Below, one piece after another: positions 27,518 through 35,583 of a stretch of 39,172 nt of DNA. How positions within the stretch are numbered: the stretch's first letter is position 1; each line of letters starts with the position of its first letter. This DNA comes from Aeromonas molluscorum 848 (GTDB lineage Bacteria > Pseudomonadota > Gammaproteobacteria > Enterobacterales > Aeromonadaceae). The notes below the pieces were generated by a model, which saw only the letters and a list, made by a program, of their open reading frames with translations, was not told the origin of the DNA and ran no database searches. The stretch lies in the NCBI RefSeq assembly GCF_000388115.1, contig NZ_AQGQ01000017.1:1-39172 (forward strand), read 5' to 3'. Made by a program: the position numbers and the translations under genes.

Positions 27518-27577
27518 ATGCACAGGGACAGCGATGCGGGAGGTGACAGCGCAGCAGGCGGGTCATCGGCCGAATAA
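27518..27577 (+). CDS. Candidate 19-aa ORF after Pho-box-like repeat
   Basis: ATG 27518 follows a strong GGGGGGAGGT ribosome site by nine bases and encodes MHRDSDAGGDSAAGGSSAE, then TAA directly before a bidirectional terminator. The peptide is Gly/Ser/Ala/Asp-rich with no homology I know. The ribosome site and terminator placement are the only support. The 316-bp gap 27315-27630 also contains the CRP and Pho-like sites. Confidence 0.25.
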   Translation: MHRDSDAGGDSAAGGSSAE

Positions 27578-27602
27578 ACAAAGGGGCCACAGGCCCCTTT
27601 GT
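27578..27602. terminator. Bidirectional terminator
   Basis: ACAAAGGGGCC-ACA-GGCCCCTTTGT stem, 11 bp perfect. It ends the minus-strand periplasmic-protein operon and could end a plus-strand transcript. Confidence 0.8.
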
Positions 27603-27630
27603 TGTCATTGCGATAACCGCGGGTGCAGGC

Positions 27631-28224
27631 TTACTCCTTTTTCTTCTTAGTCTTCTCGGGCAGCGCCTTGCCATCACGGGCGATGACTTTGCCCGCTTCA
27701 AAACCAATCTGGGCCGCCAGCTCCTCAAGATCTCCCGCCTTGGCCTCGCTGCCGATGGCATAGCGGTAGTTGGCTATGGTGATCTTGTCGGCCACAGGTG
27801 TGCCCGGGACTATGGGTTCACGCCAGCCTTGGCCGATGTGCGCCACCAGGGTGCCGTTCATGATGAGCTCGCCGACTATCTCCTGGCTGGGTTGGCCCTT
27901 GCCGAAGGTCAGCCCTTGGGGATGCTTCTTGCCAATCAGCGGTGCATCGCTGGCCGGGAGCAGCTGGGTGCGGATCAACCATTTGGGATCCTTGGTCTTG
28001 CCGAGGGCCTTGCCGGTCTGATACTCGTTGATCTTGATGGTCTTTATCATCTGGGCGGTGAACTCTTTGGTCAGCGCCTTCTGGGCCTCGTTTGTTGCAT
28101 CTATGACGATGGGCGCCACATACCAGGTCTGGGGCGCTTGCGCCTTGGGGGCAGTGGCATCCGTTTGCGCCAGGGCCAGAGGGCTGAGCAGCAGAGTAGC
28201 CAACAAGAGTCCGATTTTCTTCAT
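27631..28224 (-). CDS. Hypothetical periplasmic protein, 197 aa
   Basis: A typical Sec signal peptide (MKKIGLLLATLLLSPLALAQ, cut likely after ALA) followed by a soluble domain: TWYVAPIVIDATNEAQKAL, LIRTQLLPASDAPLIGKKHP, IVGELIMNGTLVAHIGQGWR and a Lys-rich end TKKKKE. No cysteines, membrane spans or catalytic motif are evident. I do not recognise the family. The layout recalls small lipocalin- or DUF4410-like secreted domains only vaguely. It starts 11 bp after the MATE gene stop, so probably co-transcribed with the pump. The ribosome site is weak. Confidence 0.8.
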   Translation of the reverse strand: MKKIGLLLATLLLSPLALAQTDATAPKAQAPQTWYVAPIVIDATNEAQKALTKEFTAQMIKTIKINEYQTGKALGKTKDPKWLIRTQLLPASDAPLIGKKHPQGLTFGKGQPSQEIVGELIMNGTLVAHIGQGWREPIVPGTPVADKITIANYRYAIGSEAKAGDLEELAAQIGFEAGKVIARDGKALPEKTKKKKE

Positions 28225-28235
28225 TCTGATCCCGC

Positions 28236-29582
28236 TTATGTTTCAACTAGGAGTTTGTTTTGCCAGCGACGACTGCGCCAGCGCCAGAACATGGCCAGTC
28301 CGCGAACCCATTCATCACAGGCGAGCGCCAGCCAGATGCCGACCAGTCCATAGCCTTGCATGATACCAAGGTAATAGGAAAGGGGAACGGCGATGCCCCA
28401 CATGGACAGCAGTGCCATGTAGAGCGGGAAACGGGCATCCCCGGTGGCGCGCAGGGCGTTGATCACCACCAGGTTGAAGGTGCGGCCAGGTTCGAGGATC
28501 AGGCTGATGAGAAACAGCTGAGCCACCATGTCGATGATGTCGCCATCTGCGGTGAACAGACTGATAATCTGCCGTCCGCTGATGGCCACGGCAATGGCGA
28601 TCAGGGTGGTGACGATCAACCCCAGCTTGAGGCTGTGCAACAGCTGGGCGTAAGCCTGCTCGAAGCGGCGGGCGCCGGCCAGGTGACCGATGATGATCTC
28701 GTTGCCAAGGCCGATGGAGAGGCCGAACAGCAGAATGAACAGGCAGATCTGGAAGAAGTAGCTCTGGGTCGCCAGCGCCTTGTCACCGAGCAGGCCGACG
28801 AAGGCCGTTACCACCATGAACTGCAGCATCCAGGAGAGGTTCTCCCCCGCCGCCGGCAGGCCGATATGCAACACCTTGCGCAGCATGGGACGGCTGGGTT
28901 TGAGGATCTCTGGCAGGCGCAGCCGGATCCCCGTCTTGCGCGCTACCAGCCAGACCAGCAGTACCACGCCAACCAGACGACCCACGACTGTGCTGATGGC
29001 GACCCCGGCCACTCCGAGTTGTGGCAGGCCAAACCAGCCATAGAGCAGCAACAAGTTGCCGACGAAGGTGATGAGGTTGACTATCAGGGTCACATACATG
29101 GCCTGACGGGTATGACCGTGGGCGCGCAGGGTGGATGCGAGACAGAGGGCGGCGGCCTCGGGCAGCAGGCACAGGCCGATGATCTGGAGGTAAAGCAGGG
29201 CATCGCCCATCAGGTGATCGGGCAGGTTCATCAAGGCCAGCATGGGGGCCGCTCCCAGCATGACTCCCACAGCGGCGACCAGCCCGACCAGCAGATTGAA
29301 GCCGATGGCCGTGTGGATGACGATACGTGCCTTCTCCCGATCGCCTGCGCCCAGATACTGGGTGATCACCACGCTGGTGCCTATGCTGACGAAGCTGAAC
29401 AGGGTGATGGCCAGATCGAACACCTGATTACCGACCGCCAGCGCCGCCACCCCCTGGTAGGAGACGTGACCCACCATGAAGGTGTTGAGGGCCCCGGTCA
29501 GGAAGTGCAGGGCGAGATCGATAAACAGCGGCCAGGTCAGCGCGAACAGCGTGCCAGGTCCGGCTTGGGATTGAGTGTGCAT
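28236..29582 (-). CDS. MATE family efflux transporter
   Basis: A 448-residue polytopic protein with about 12 membrane segments in two homologous halves, typical of NorM/DinF/YeeO-type MATE pumps that export cationic drugs or metabolites with Na+ or H+ influx. Signatures: TWPLFIDLALHFLTGALNTF, VGHVSYQGVAALAVGNQVFD near 38, ITQYLGAGDREKAR near 73, the second-half GLPAAGENLSWMLQFMV near 250 and LSIGLGNEIIIGHLAGARR near 290. Substrate not readable. Upstream of a periplasmic protein in the same operon. Confidence 0.92.
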   Translation of the reverse strand: MHTQSQAGPGTLFALTWPLFIDLALHFLTGALNTFMVGHVSYQGVAALAVGNQVFDLAITLFSFVSIGTSVVITQYLGAGDREKARIVIHTAIGFNLLVGLVAAVGVMLGAAPMLALMNLPDHLMGDALLYLQIIGLCLLPEAAALCLASTLRAHGHTRQAMYVTLIVNLITFVGNLLLLYGWFGLPQLGVAGVAISTVVGRLVGVVLLVWLVARKTGIRLRLPEILKPSRPMLRKVLHIGLPAAGENLSWMLQFMVVTAFVGLLGDKALATQSYFFQICLFILLFGLSIGLGNEIIIGHLAGARRFEQAYAQLLHSLKLGLIVTTLIAIAVAISGRQIISLFTADGDIIDMVAQLFLISLILEPGRTFNLVVINALRATGDARFPLYMALLSMWGIAVPLSYYLGIMQGYGLVGIWLALACDEWVRGLAMFWRWRSRRWQNKLLVET

Positions 29583-29601
29583 GGGGAGTCCAAATACTGG
29601 G

Positions 29602-29623
29602 GATGGCCCTCGTCAGGGCCATC
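29602..29623 (-). other. Hairpin upstream of MATE gene
   Basis: Perfect 9-bp stem GATGGCCCT/AGGGCCATC with a four-base loop, 20 bp before the MATE start. There is no T-run, so it is not a normal terminator. It could shape the leader or reduce read-through from the SulP gene. Confidence 0.45.
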
Positions 29624-29717
29624 TGGACGGGCATTTAACACCAAGAGTCTGCGGGGTGCAATCTTGCTCTGAGAGGATAGCGCCAGACCATCGCCATTCG
29701 GATGGACTGGCGCCCAA

Positions 29718-31544
29718 TCAGGCTTGAGTGGTACTCGCCTCTTGCTCGCAGGGGAGGGTGAGCCGCGCCGAGTCCGGCAGCGCATCATCTTTGGGCCACT
29801 GGGAGAGGATAGCGTCAGTGGTGCTCTCCACTACGTCGTCATCCTTGAACAGGGGCTCGCGGTAGCAACGGGTCATGCGCAGTGCCTGATACATGTCGGG
29901 GCAGAGGATGATGCCTTCGTCGCCGACCCGGATCCCGGCCTGGCGGAACCAGTGGCTGAGCTGGCCGTGGCGCCCCGCCATTACCATGTGGATACCACGG
30001 CGTTTCAACTCGCGGTGCAGCTCGCCGACCATGCTCATCACGCTGATGTCCTGATGAGTGAAACAGGCCACGGCATCCACCACCAGACACTGGGGGCTAT
30101 GGGGATCCTGCACCAGCAGCGCCAGCACTCGCCGTTTGAAGTAGGGGGCGTTGAAGTAGGTGAGCGGTGAGTTGAAGCGGTAGACCAGCACCCCCGGGAT
30201 CGCCTTGGCCTGTTCGTTGTCGCCCAGGGTGCGAACCACCCCTTCATCATCCATGCCGAGCAGTTGATCCGTCGGGCGCATCACGTTGCGCAGGAACTGG
30301 AACAATCCAAGCAGCACCGCGAGCGTGATGCCGGGGATGACCCCCATGGTGAGCACGCTGATAAAGGTGATCAGCGCCAGCCAGAAGGCGGCGCGATCGG
30401 AATCCTTCAGCGCCCACAACCCCTTGAGATCGAGCAGGGAGATGGATGCCATCACCAGTACCACCCCGAGGGCGGCGGTGGGGATGTATTGCAGCGGTGA
30501 GGTCAGGTAGAAGGCAATGAAGCCGATGATGATGGCGGCGATGATGGAGACCAGCTGGCTCTTGCCACCGTTGGCATCGTTGACCGCGGTGCGCGAGTCG
30601 GCGCCACTGATGGCAAAGCCCTGGGAGACGGCGGAGGCGAGATTGGCCATGCCCAGCGCCCTGAACTCCTTGTCTGCATCAATCTCATAGCCATTTTTGG
30701 CGGCAAAGCTGCGGGCAGTGAGCATCATGGAGACAAAGCTCACCATGGCAAGGTTGAGGGCGGGTAGCACCAGTTCACGCAGCAGCCCGGGGGGAAACTC
30801 CGGCATCTGGAAGGCGGGCAGGCCCGAGCCAATGGTGCCCAGGGTATCAATCCCGAACTGACCCAGATGACCCGCCCATACCAGGGCAGCCGTGGCCACC
30901 ATGGCCACCATGGAGGAGGGCCAGCCCGGCCGGTAACGTTTGCTGAGCAGCAAGATGAGCAGGGTGAAGAGGCTCATGGCCAGGGTGGGCAGATGGGTAC
31001 GCGCCAGATAGTTGGTACCGCTCATGATCCGCTCGATGAGGTAGCGTTCGTCAAAGGTGAAGCCGAGGATCTTGGAGAGCTGACCCACCATGATGGTGAT
31101 GGCGACCCCGTTGAGCAACCCCATCAAGATTGGTCGGGAGAGAAAATCGGCAAATACCCCCAACTTGAAGCGGCTGGCGAGCAGGCACCAGAAGCCCGTC
31201 ATGGCGGTCATCGTCATGACAAGTTGCCAATGGCGGGTCGCATCGCCTGCGGCAAGGGGGGCGACCACGGCGGCGATGACGGCGCAGGTAGCGGCATCGG
31301 GACCGACAATGAGCTGGCGTGAGGTGCCAAACAGGGCGTAAACCATCATCGGCAATATGCAGGAGTAGAGGCCGACGATGGCACCTACACCGGTCAATTC
31401 GGCATAGGCGATAGCCACAGGCAGCGCAACGGCGGCCACCGAGAAACCGGCCCGAACATCGGGCAGCAACCAGGCCCGTTGGTATTGCAACAAGGCAACC
31501 AGGCCCGGCAGCCAGCGCTCGAGAGAGAAAAAATCGCGCATCAT
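29718..31544 (-). CDS. SulP family anion transporter with STAS domain
   Basis: A 608-residue inner-membrane anion permease (sulfate, bicarbonate or dicarboxylate class). The membrane domain spans about 20-430: VRAGFSVAAVALPVAIAYAE, the SulP signature GLYSCILPMMVYALFGTSRQ then LIVGPDAATCAVIAA near 78, GADSRTAVNDANGGKSQLVS near 320. A C-terminal cytoplasmic STAS domain about 455-565 (VLVYRFNSPLTYFNAPYFKR; CLVVDAVACFTHQDISVMSM). The start is MMRDFF at 31544 (one codon later also possible), with a TATAAT -10 at 31559-31554 just upstream. Substrate cannot be told. Confidence 0.92.
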   Translation of the reverse strand: MMRDFFSLERWLPGLVALLQYQRAWLLPDVRAGFSVAAVALPVAIAYAELTGVGAIVGLYSCILPMMVYALFGTSRQLIVGPDAATCAVIAAVVAPLAAGDATRHWQLVMTMTAMTGFWCLLASRFKLGVFADFLSRPILMGLLNGVAITIMVGQLSKILGFTFDERYLIERIMSGTNYLARTHLPTLAMSLFTLLILLLSKRYRPGWPSSMVAMVATAALVWAGHLGQFGIDTLGTIGSGLPAFQMPEFPPGLLRELVLPALNLAMVSFVSMMLTARSFAAKNGYEIDADKEFRALGMANLASAVSQGFAISGADSRTAVNDANGGKSQLVSIIAAIIIGFIAFYLTSPLQYIPTAALGVVLVMASISLLDLKGLWALKDSDRAAFWLALITFISVLTMGVIPGITLAVLLGLFQFLRNVMRPTDQLLGMDDEGVVRTLGDNEQAKAIPGVLVYRFNSPLTYFNAPYFKRRVLALLVQDPHSPQCLVVDAVACFTHQDISVMSMVGELHRELKRRGIHMVMAGRHGQLSHWFRQAGIRVGDEGIILCPDMYQALRMTRCYREPLFKDDDVVESTTDAILSQWPKDDALPDSARLTLPCEQEASTTQA

Positions 31545-31553
31545 GAAACCCGT

Positions 31554-31613
31554 ATTATAAAAGCCACTGTATATCAGTCACTTTAGTTAAGTTGTTGTGC
31601 CAAAGTGGCTTTT
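31554..31613 (-). promoter_or_regulatory. TATAAT box plus long inverted repeat before SulP gene
   Basis: Minus strand: arm AAAAGCCACT (31613-31604), 35-base loop, arm AGTGGCTTTT (31568-31559) running straight into TATAAT (31559-31554) some ten bases before the SulP ATG. A hairpin ending in a T-run could terminate the upstream nucleotidyltransferase transcript, while the same bases serve the SulP promoter. Dual use is inferred; no clear -35 is seen. Confidence 0.45.
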
Positions 31614-31644
31614 TACTGAGGGTGGCAAGCAGCCTGGGCTAGCG

Positions 31645-32217
31645 TCATCCTGATTGAGGGATCCAGAGCTGAGGCCAGAGTCGGCGCCATGCCTTGGCGG
31701 CGACCCGCTCATCAAACACAGACCGGGGTTGCCGACAACGGGGGTTGGGCAGAACCTCAAGGGACCAGCATCTGGTCAGACCAAAGGGGGCCAGCCAGTG
31801 CAATTTACCATCCGGTAGCAGGCGCACTCCGACGCAGGTGGGCAGTTCGACCCAGTGACCCAGAGCTTGCTCGCTGCTGTCAAAGGGGGCCACTCCCTGG
31901 CGAAGGTGCATGCGGGCCTGATTGCGCACCTGCCAGCGACCGGCCAGACGCGCGCTCAACCAGGCTTCGTGGGCCGACTCTTGTGTTCCCTCAATATCTG
32001 CCGGATCCAGATAGACAAGATCCAGGTCGTTGAGCGGGGTCGGCTCGGCGTTATGGTGCAGATGATCCCAGATGAGGTTGCGTACAAAGCCTGCCCCGAG
32101 CGCCCAGTCAGGCAGCTCAAGCGTGGCGGCCATCTTCAGGCAGGCCATGCGATAGGGGTCGGCGCGCAGCAGTGCCTCGGTCTGCACCCTCAGCCGGGGC
32201 TCGAGAGCGTCACTCAT
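31645..32217 (-). CDS. Nucleotidyltransferase family protein (COG3575/DUF925-like)
   Basis: A 190-residue protein with the minimal nucleotidyltransferase-type core: ALGAGFVRNLIWDHLH near 45, then PLNDLDLVYLDPADIE near 68 holding the D-x-D metal pair, ARMHLRQGVAPF near 105 and PTCVGVRLLPDGKLHWLAPF. This matches the uncharacterised COG3575 group. I use ATG 32217 (MSDALEPRLR); an ATG at 32241 would add eight residues and overlap the GNAT gene, and neither has a clear ribosome site. It is coupled to the GNAT gene. Confidence 0.8.
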   Translation of the reverse strand: MSDALEPRLRVQTEALLRADPYRMACLKMAATLELPDWALGAGFVRNLIWDHLHHNAEPTPLNDLDLVYLDPADIEGTQESAHEAWLSARLAGRWQVRNQARMHLRQGVAPFDSSEQALGHWVELPTCVGVRLLPDGKLHWLAPFGLTRCWSLEVLPNPRCRQPRSVFDERVAAKAWRRLWPQLWIPQSG

Positions 32218-32230
32218 GGGAGCCGAGAGC

Positions 32231-32488
32231 TCAACCGCCATGGCGTCGCAACCAGGTCTCGATATAGCTGCAGCTCGGGATTATCTCGAGATTTTGTCCC
32301 TTGCACCAGTCGAAGAAGGCCCGGGCCAGCTGGTCTGCCAGCCCCTGACCGCGCAGTTCGCCGGGCACGAAGGTGCTATAGGCATCGACCTGGTGTTGGT
32401 CGAGCAACCGGTAGCGCAGGCGCGCCTCATGGCCGTCAACCACGCAGAGGAAGGCTTGCTGCTGCGGATCATGGATGATGTCTGTCAT
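32231..32488 (-). CDS. Small GNAT-type N-acetyltransferase
   Basis: An 85-residue protein of the short YidJ/YjdJ-like GNAT group: HEARLRYRLLDQHQVDAYSTF, then VPGELRGQGLADQLARAFFD with the acetyl-CoA pyrophosphate loop RGQGLA near residue 46, and LEIIPSCSYIETWLRRH at the end, a frequent family ending with the catalytic-type Cys/Tyr. Acceptor unknown. Strong AGGAG before ATG 32488. First gene of a two-gene operon, divergent from cysM. Confidence 0.88.
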   Translation of the reverse strand: MTDIIHDPQQQAFLCVVDGHEARLRYRLLDQHQVDAYSTFVPGELRGQGLADQLARAFFDWCKGQNLEIIPSCSYIETWLRRHGG

Positions 32489-32526
32489 GGCAACTCCTGT
32501 TCATGGCCACGCCGGCGCATGGCCCT

Positions 32527-32554
32527 TTGCCGGGGTGACTAGCTCGCTTACACT
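32527..32554 (+). promoter_or_regulatory. Candidate cysM promoter
   Basis: TTGCCG, 16-bp spacer, TACACT on the plus strand, about 120 bp before the cysM start and pointing at it. Confidence 0.35.
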
Positions 32555-32674
32555 GATCCCCCTCATGGAAGGGCCAGGTTGCGGGACGACCCCATCACCG
32601 CCCCTTGTCTGATGACACTCATGATGCCACGTTAGCTGCGCCAACTCATCCGCGCATTTGCACAGGAAGCCACG

Positions 32675-33565
32675 ATGGCCTTTGCCACCCTAGACGATTT
32701 GATAGGCGATACCCCGCTGGTGCGCCTGCAGCGTATCAATCCCCATGCGGGAGTCACCATTTTGGTCAAGCTGGAGGGCAACAACCCTGCCGGTTCGGTC
32801 AAGGACAGGCCTGCGTTGAACCTCATTCTCGCCGCCGAAGCGAGCGGTCGCTTACCGCCCGGCGCCAGACTGATCGAGGCCACCTCGGGCAATACCGGTA
32901 TCGCCCTGGCCATGGTGGCGGCCACCAAGGGCTACCGGATGCGGCTCATCATGCCGAGCAACATGAGCCAGGAGCGCCGCGCCGCCATGCAAGCCTATGG
33001 CGCCGAGCTGGTGCTGGTCGACAATGGCATGGAGGGGGCGAGGGATCTGGCGCAGGCCATGGCGGCCAAGGGGGAGGGGTTGGTGCTGGATCAGTTCAAC
33101 AATCCTGCCAACCCGCAGGCCCACTACCAGAGCACAGGCCCCGAAATCTGGCGCCAGAGTGGCGAAGCCATCACTCACTTCGTCTCGGCCATGGGCACCA
33201 CTGGTACCATCATGGGGGTCTCTCGTTATCTCAAGGAGCAGAACCCGGCGGTGCAGGTCGTCGGTCTACAACCGGCGGAAGGGAGTCAAATTCCGGGGAT
33301 CCGCCGTTGGCCCGCCGCTTACCAGCCCGCCATTTTCGAGCCTGAGCGGGTTGATCGGGTTCTGGACATCACCCAGGCGGAGGCGCTCGCCACCATGCGC
33401 CGTCTGGCCAGGGAAGAGGGGATTTGTTGCGGCGTCAGCTCGGGAGGGGCAGTGGCGGGAGCACTGCGTGTCGCCGCCGAGCTTGAGCAGGGAGTGATCG
33501 TCGCTATTATCTGCGATCGAGGGGATCGCTACCTCTCCACCGGGGTGTTCGATGCCCTGATCTGA
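32675..33565 (+). CDS. cysM: Cysteine synthase B
   Basis: A 296-residue PLP enzyme making cysteine from O-acetylserine and sulfide or thiosulfate. The PLP lysine lies in NPAGSVKDRPA near 42, the cofactor-phosphate and substrate loop in EATSGNTGIALAMVAA near 68, and VSAMGTTGTIMGVSRYLKE near 170. EGSQIPGIRRWPAAYQPAIF near 208 matches CysM, not CysK, and there is no N-terminal CysK-type extension. The ATG follows AGGAAG. Alone between the divergent GNAT gene and a terminator; no sulfate-reduction genes are in the window. Confidence 0.95.
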   Translation: MAFATLDDLIGDTPLVRLQRINPHAGVTILVKLEGNNPAGSVKDRPALNLILAAEASGRLPPGARLIEATSGNTGIALAMVAATKGYRMRLIMPSNMSQERRAAMQAYGAELVLVDNGMEGARDLAQAMAAKGEGLVLDQFNNPANPQAHYQSTGPEIWRQSGEAITHFVSAMGTTGTIMGVSRYLKEQNPAVQVVGLQPAEGSQIPGIRRWPAAYQPAIFEPERVDRVLDITQAEALATMRRLAREEGICCGVSSGGAVAGALRVAAELEQGVIVAIICDRGDRYLSTGVFDALI

Positions 33566-33583
33566 ACTTCGCCTGGCATAAAT

Positions 33584-33622
33584 CAATAAACAGCAGGGGC
33601 CATGGGCCCCTGCTGTTTATTG
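33584..33622. terminator. Bidirectional terminator
   Basis: 17-bp perfect stem (CAATAAACAGCAGGGGC and its complement) with loop CATG between convergent cysM and the aldehyde dehydrogenase. Confidence 0.9.
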
Positions 33623-33627
33623 AGCGC

Positions 33628-35034
33628 TTAGCGGATCAACCAGCTCAGCAGCAGCTTCTTGTACCAGCGATCATAGGGCGGCTGGAGCAGGATACCCGGG
33701 CTCCACTTGCCCCGGCGCAGCACCGTCTTGGCCTTGGAAAAGGTGAGAAACCCCTCCCGGCCATGGTAGTGGCCCATGCCTGATGGGCCTATGCCCCCGA
33801 AAGGCGCATCGTCCGCCGCAACCTGCTGCAGGGTCTCATTGATGGCGACCCCACCGGAGTGCGTCTCTCTGATCACCCTGGCCTGCAACTCGGGATCCAG
33901 GCTCATCAGATAGAGGGCCAGGGGCCTGGGTCTGCTCTGGATATAGGTAATGGCCTCATCGAGGCTGTCATAGGGTACCAGCGGCAGCAGGGGGCCGAAG
34001 ATCTCCTCTCGCATCAGTTGGCAGTGGCCGGGCAGCTCGGTCAACAGATGGGGCAGCAATCGGCGCTGTTCGTCATCCCGGGCCGGGGTGGCGCAAGGGT
34101 GGGCCTGGGCGCCGGCGGCAACGGCCTCCTCCAGCCAGTCGATAAGCCGTTGATACTGGCGCGGGTTGATGATGGAGGCGTAGTCATCGCTCGCCAATCC
34201 CTGAGGGTAGAGGCGCAAGAAGCGTTCGCGATAAGCCTGGATAAACGCGCCCTCCTGCCCCCTGGGCAGCAGCACATAGTCGGGCGCGACACAGACCTGG
34301 CCTGCATTGAGACTCTTGCCATACAGTACTCGTTCCACCGCCAGGCTCATCGGCATGTCAGGCCCGATGAGGCAGGGGGATTTGCCGCCTAGTTCCAGGG
34401 TGAGTGGGGTGAGCTGGCGGGCGGCGCCGGCCATCACCTGCCGACCTATGCTGGTCGAGCCGGTAAACAGCAGATGATCGAAGGGGAGGGCGCAGAAGGC
34501 CGCCCCTTGCTGGGCATCCCCCTCGCAGACTACCACCTCGTCCTGCTCGAAGGCATCGCCCAGCAGCTGGATGAGGACTGCATTGGTGGCCGGGGTGAAC
34601 TCGGAGAGTTTGAGCATGGCTCTGTTGCCGGCAGAAATGGCACCGATGAGTGGCCCCAGGCTCAGCATCACGGGGAAGTTCCAGGGCACCACTATGCCCA
34701 CGACGCCCAGGGGCTGATAAACCACCTCAAGCCGGGCAGGATTGAGCAGCAGCCCCGGACTGCGTCGACTCGGGGCCATCCACTTCTTGAGGTGTCTGCG
34801 CACATGTTTGAGCTGGGTGAGGCAGGGCAGTATATCGGCGAGCAGACTATCGGCTCGGCTGCGTTTGCCATAGTCGTTGGCCAGCGCCCGACAGAGGGCC
34901 TCCTTGTGGCTCAGCAGGGCTTGCTCTAGTCGCGCTAGTCTGGCCAGTCGCTCGGTAAGTGACGGGGCTGGGGCGGCCTGATAGGCTGACTTGAGTCGAT
35001 CCAGCTGGGTGGCAAAATGCATGGCCTGTTCCAT
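33628..35034 (-). CDS. Coniferyl-aldehyde-type aldehyde dehydrogenase
   Basis: A 468-residue NAD(P)-dependent aldehyde dehydrogenase of the ALDH3/CalB branch. Motifs: GVVGIVVPWNFPVMLSLGPL near 115, FTGSTSIGRQVM near 195, general base Glu in LTLELGGKSPCL near 216, catalytic Cys in SLNAGQVCVAPDYVLLP near 248, and MREEIFGPLLPLVPYDS near 345. The C-terminal WLIR end with a hydrophobic RWYKKLLLSW may attach it to the membrane, as in ALDH3 proteins. The physiological substrate is probably a medium or aromatic aldehyde. GGGAG before ATG 35034. Confidence 0.9.
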   Translation of the reverse strand: MEQAMHFATQLDRLKSAYQAAPAPSLTERLARLARLEQALLSHKEALCRALANDYGKRSRADSLLADILPCLTQLKHVRRHLKKWMAPSRRSPGLLLNPARLEVVYQPLGVVGIVVPWNFPVMLSLGPLIGAISAGNRAMLKLSEFTPATNAVLIQLLGDAFEQDEVVVCEGDAQQGAAFCALPFDHLLFTGSTSIGRQVMAGAARQLTPLTLELGGKSPCLIGPDMPMSLAVERVLYGKSLNAGQVCVAPDYVLLPRGQEGAFIQAYRERFLRLYPQGLASDDYASIINPRQYQRLIDWLEEAVAAGAQAHPCATPARDDEQRRLLPHLLTELPGHCQLMREEIFGPLLPLVPYDSLDEAITYIQSRPRPLALYLMSLDPELQARVIRETHSGGVAINETLQQVAADDAPFGGIGPSGMGHYHGREGFLTFSKAKTVLRRGKWSPGILLQPPYDRWYKKLLLSWLIR

Positions 35035-35187
35035 AGGGGCTCCCGGGCAGAATTGGGTCCGGGGACGTTAACCCGGCCTTGCGCATCCTGTAAAGCCACA
35101 GGCCCGGGATCGGCGGCGAAGCGTGCGCCGCCGCCCACTTTCGGTGACAGTATGCTTTTTACAGCCCATGGACATCTTTGGTACTGG

Positions 35188-35206
35188 CCAAAACTAACCA
35201 TTTTGG
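35188..35206. promoter_or_regulatory. Inverted repeat in divergent region
   Basis: CCAAAA-CTAACCA-TTTTGG, a perfect 6-bp inverted repeat between the aldehyde dehydrogenase and the plus-strand hypothetical gene, next to an AT-rich TAATTTATAT. Possible operator; regulator unknown. Confidence 0.35.
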
Positions 35207-35245
35207 GGTAATTTATATCTCATCACAGCAGAGGGAGAGAGTGTC

Positions 35246-35539
35246 ATGACAGAGGAATTGGAACGCTTGCTGACCAAGGTCAATGATGTGGTAGACCGTA
35301 TGCCTGCCAGCTTCAATACCTATGAGTTCGTCCAGAAGTTGGCGCTGCATCATCAGGGAGCCTACTTTGCGGCGGGACACTCTCTGGCGGAGCAGCCCTT
35401 GCCTGTGCTCAAGCTGATCCATCGCCAGGTGGGCGAGGTGCTCGGATCCAGCGATCGCCTCATAGAGGGGGCTCATCTGGCTTGTGTCACCCCTTGGGGA
35501 GAGACCGCCAGCTCACCACGCTGGCACCGCAAGGCGTAG
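35246..35539 (+). CDS. Hypothetical protein, 97 aa
   Basis: A soluble small protein with a GGGAG site before ATG 35246. First half MTEELERLLTKVNDVVDRMP is helical and acidic; then FNTYEFVQKLALHHQGAYFA, LPVLKLIHRQVGEVLG and a Trp/Pro-containing end. No membrane or signal segment and no recognised domain. Divergent from the aldehyde dehydrogenase; ends at a strong hairpin shared with the NlpC/P60 gene. Likely a real gene. Confidence 0.75.
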   Translation: MTEELERLLTKVNDVVDRMPASFNTYEFVQKLALHHQGAYFAAGHSLAEQPLPVLKLIHRQVGEVLGSSDRLIEGAHLACVTPWGETASSPRWHRKA

Positions 35540-35550
35540 TCGGTTTCAAG

Positions 35551-35583
35551 CAGCAATCAGGCCCCGATGGGGCCTGATTGCTG
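35551..35583. terminator. Bidirectional terminator
   Basis: AGCAATCAGGCCCC-GAT-GGGGCCTGATTGCT, 14-bp perfect stem between convergent genes. Weak T content. Confidence 0.75.

Noticed and set aside
28260-29672. A 470-codon open frame antisense to the MATE gene
   Set aside because: Composition is rich in Gln, Gly, Asp and His with no hydrophobic core, as expected for the complement of a GC-rich membrane-protein gene. The opposite strand has clear MATE motifs.
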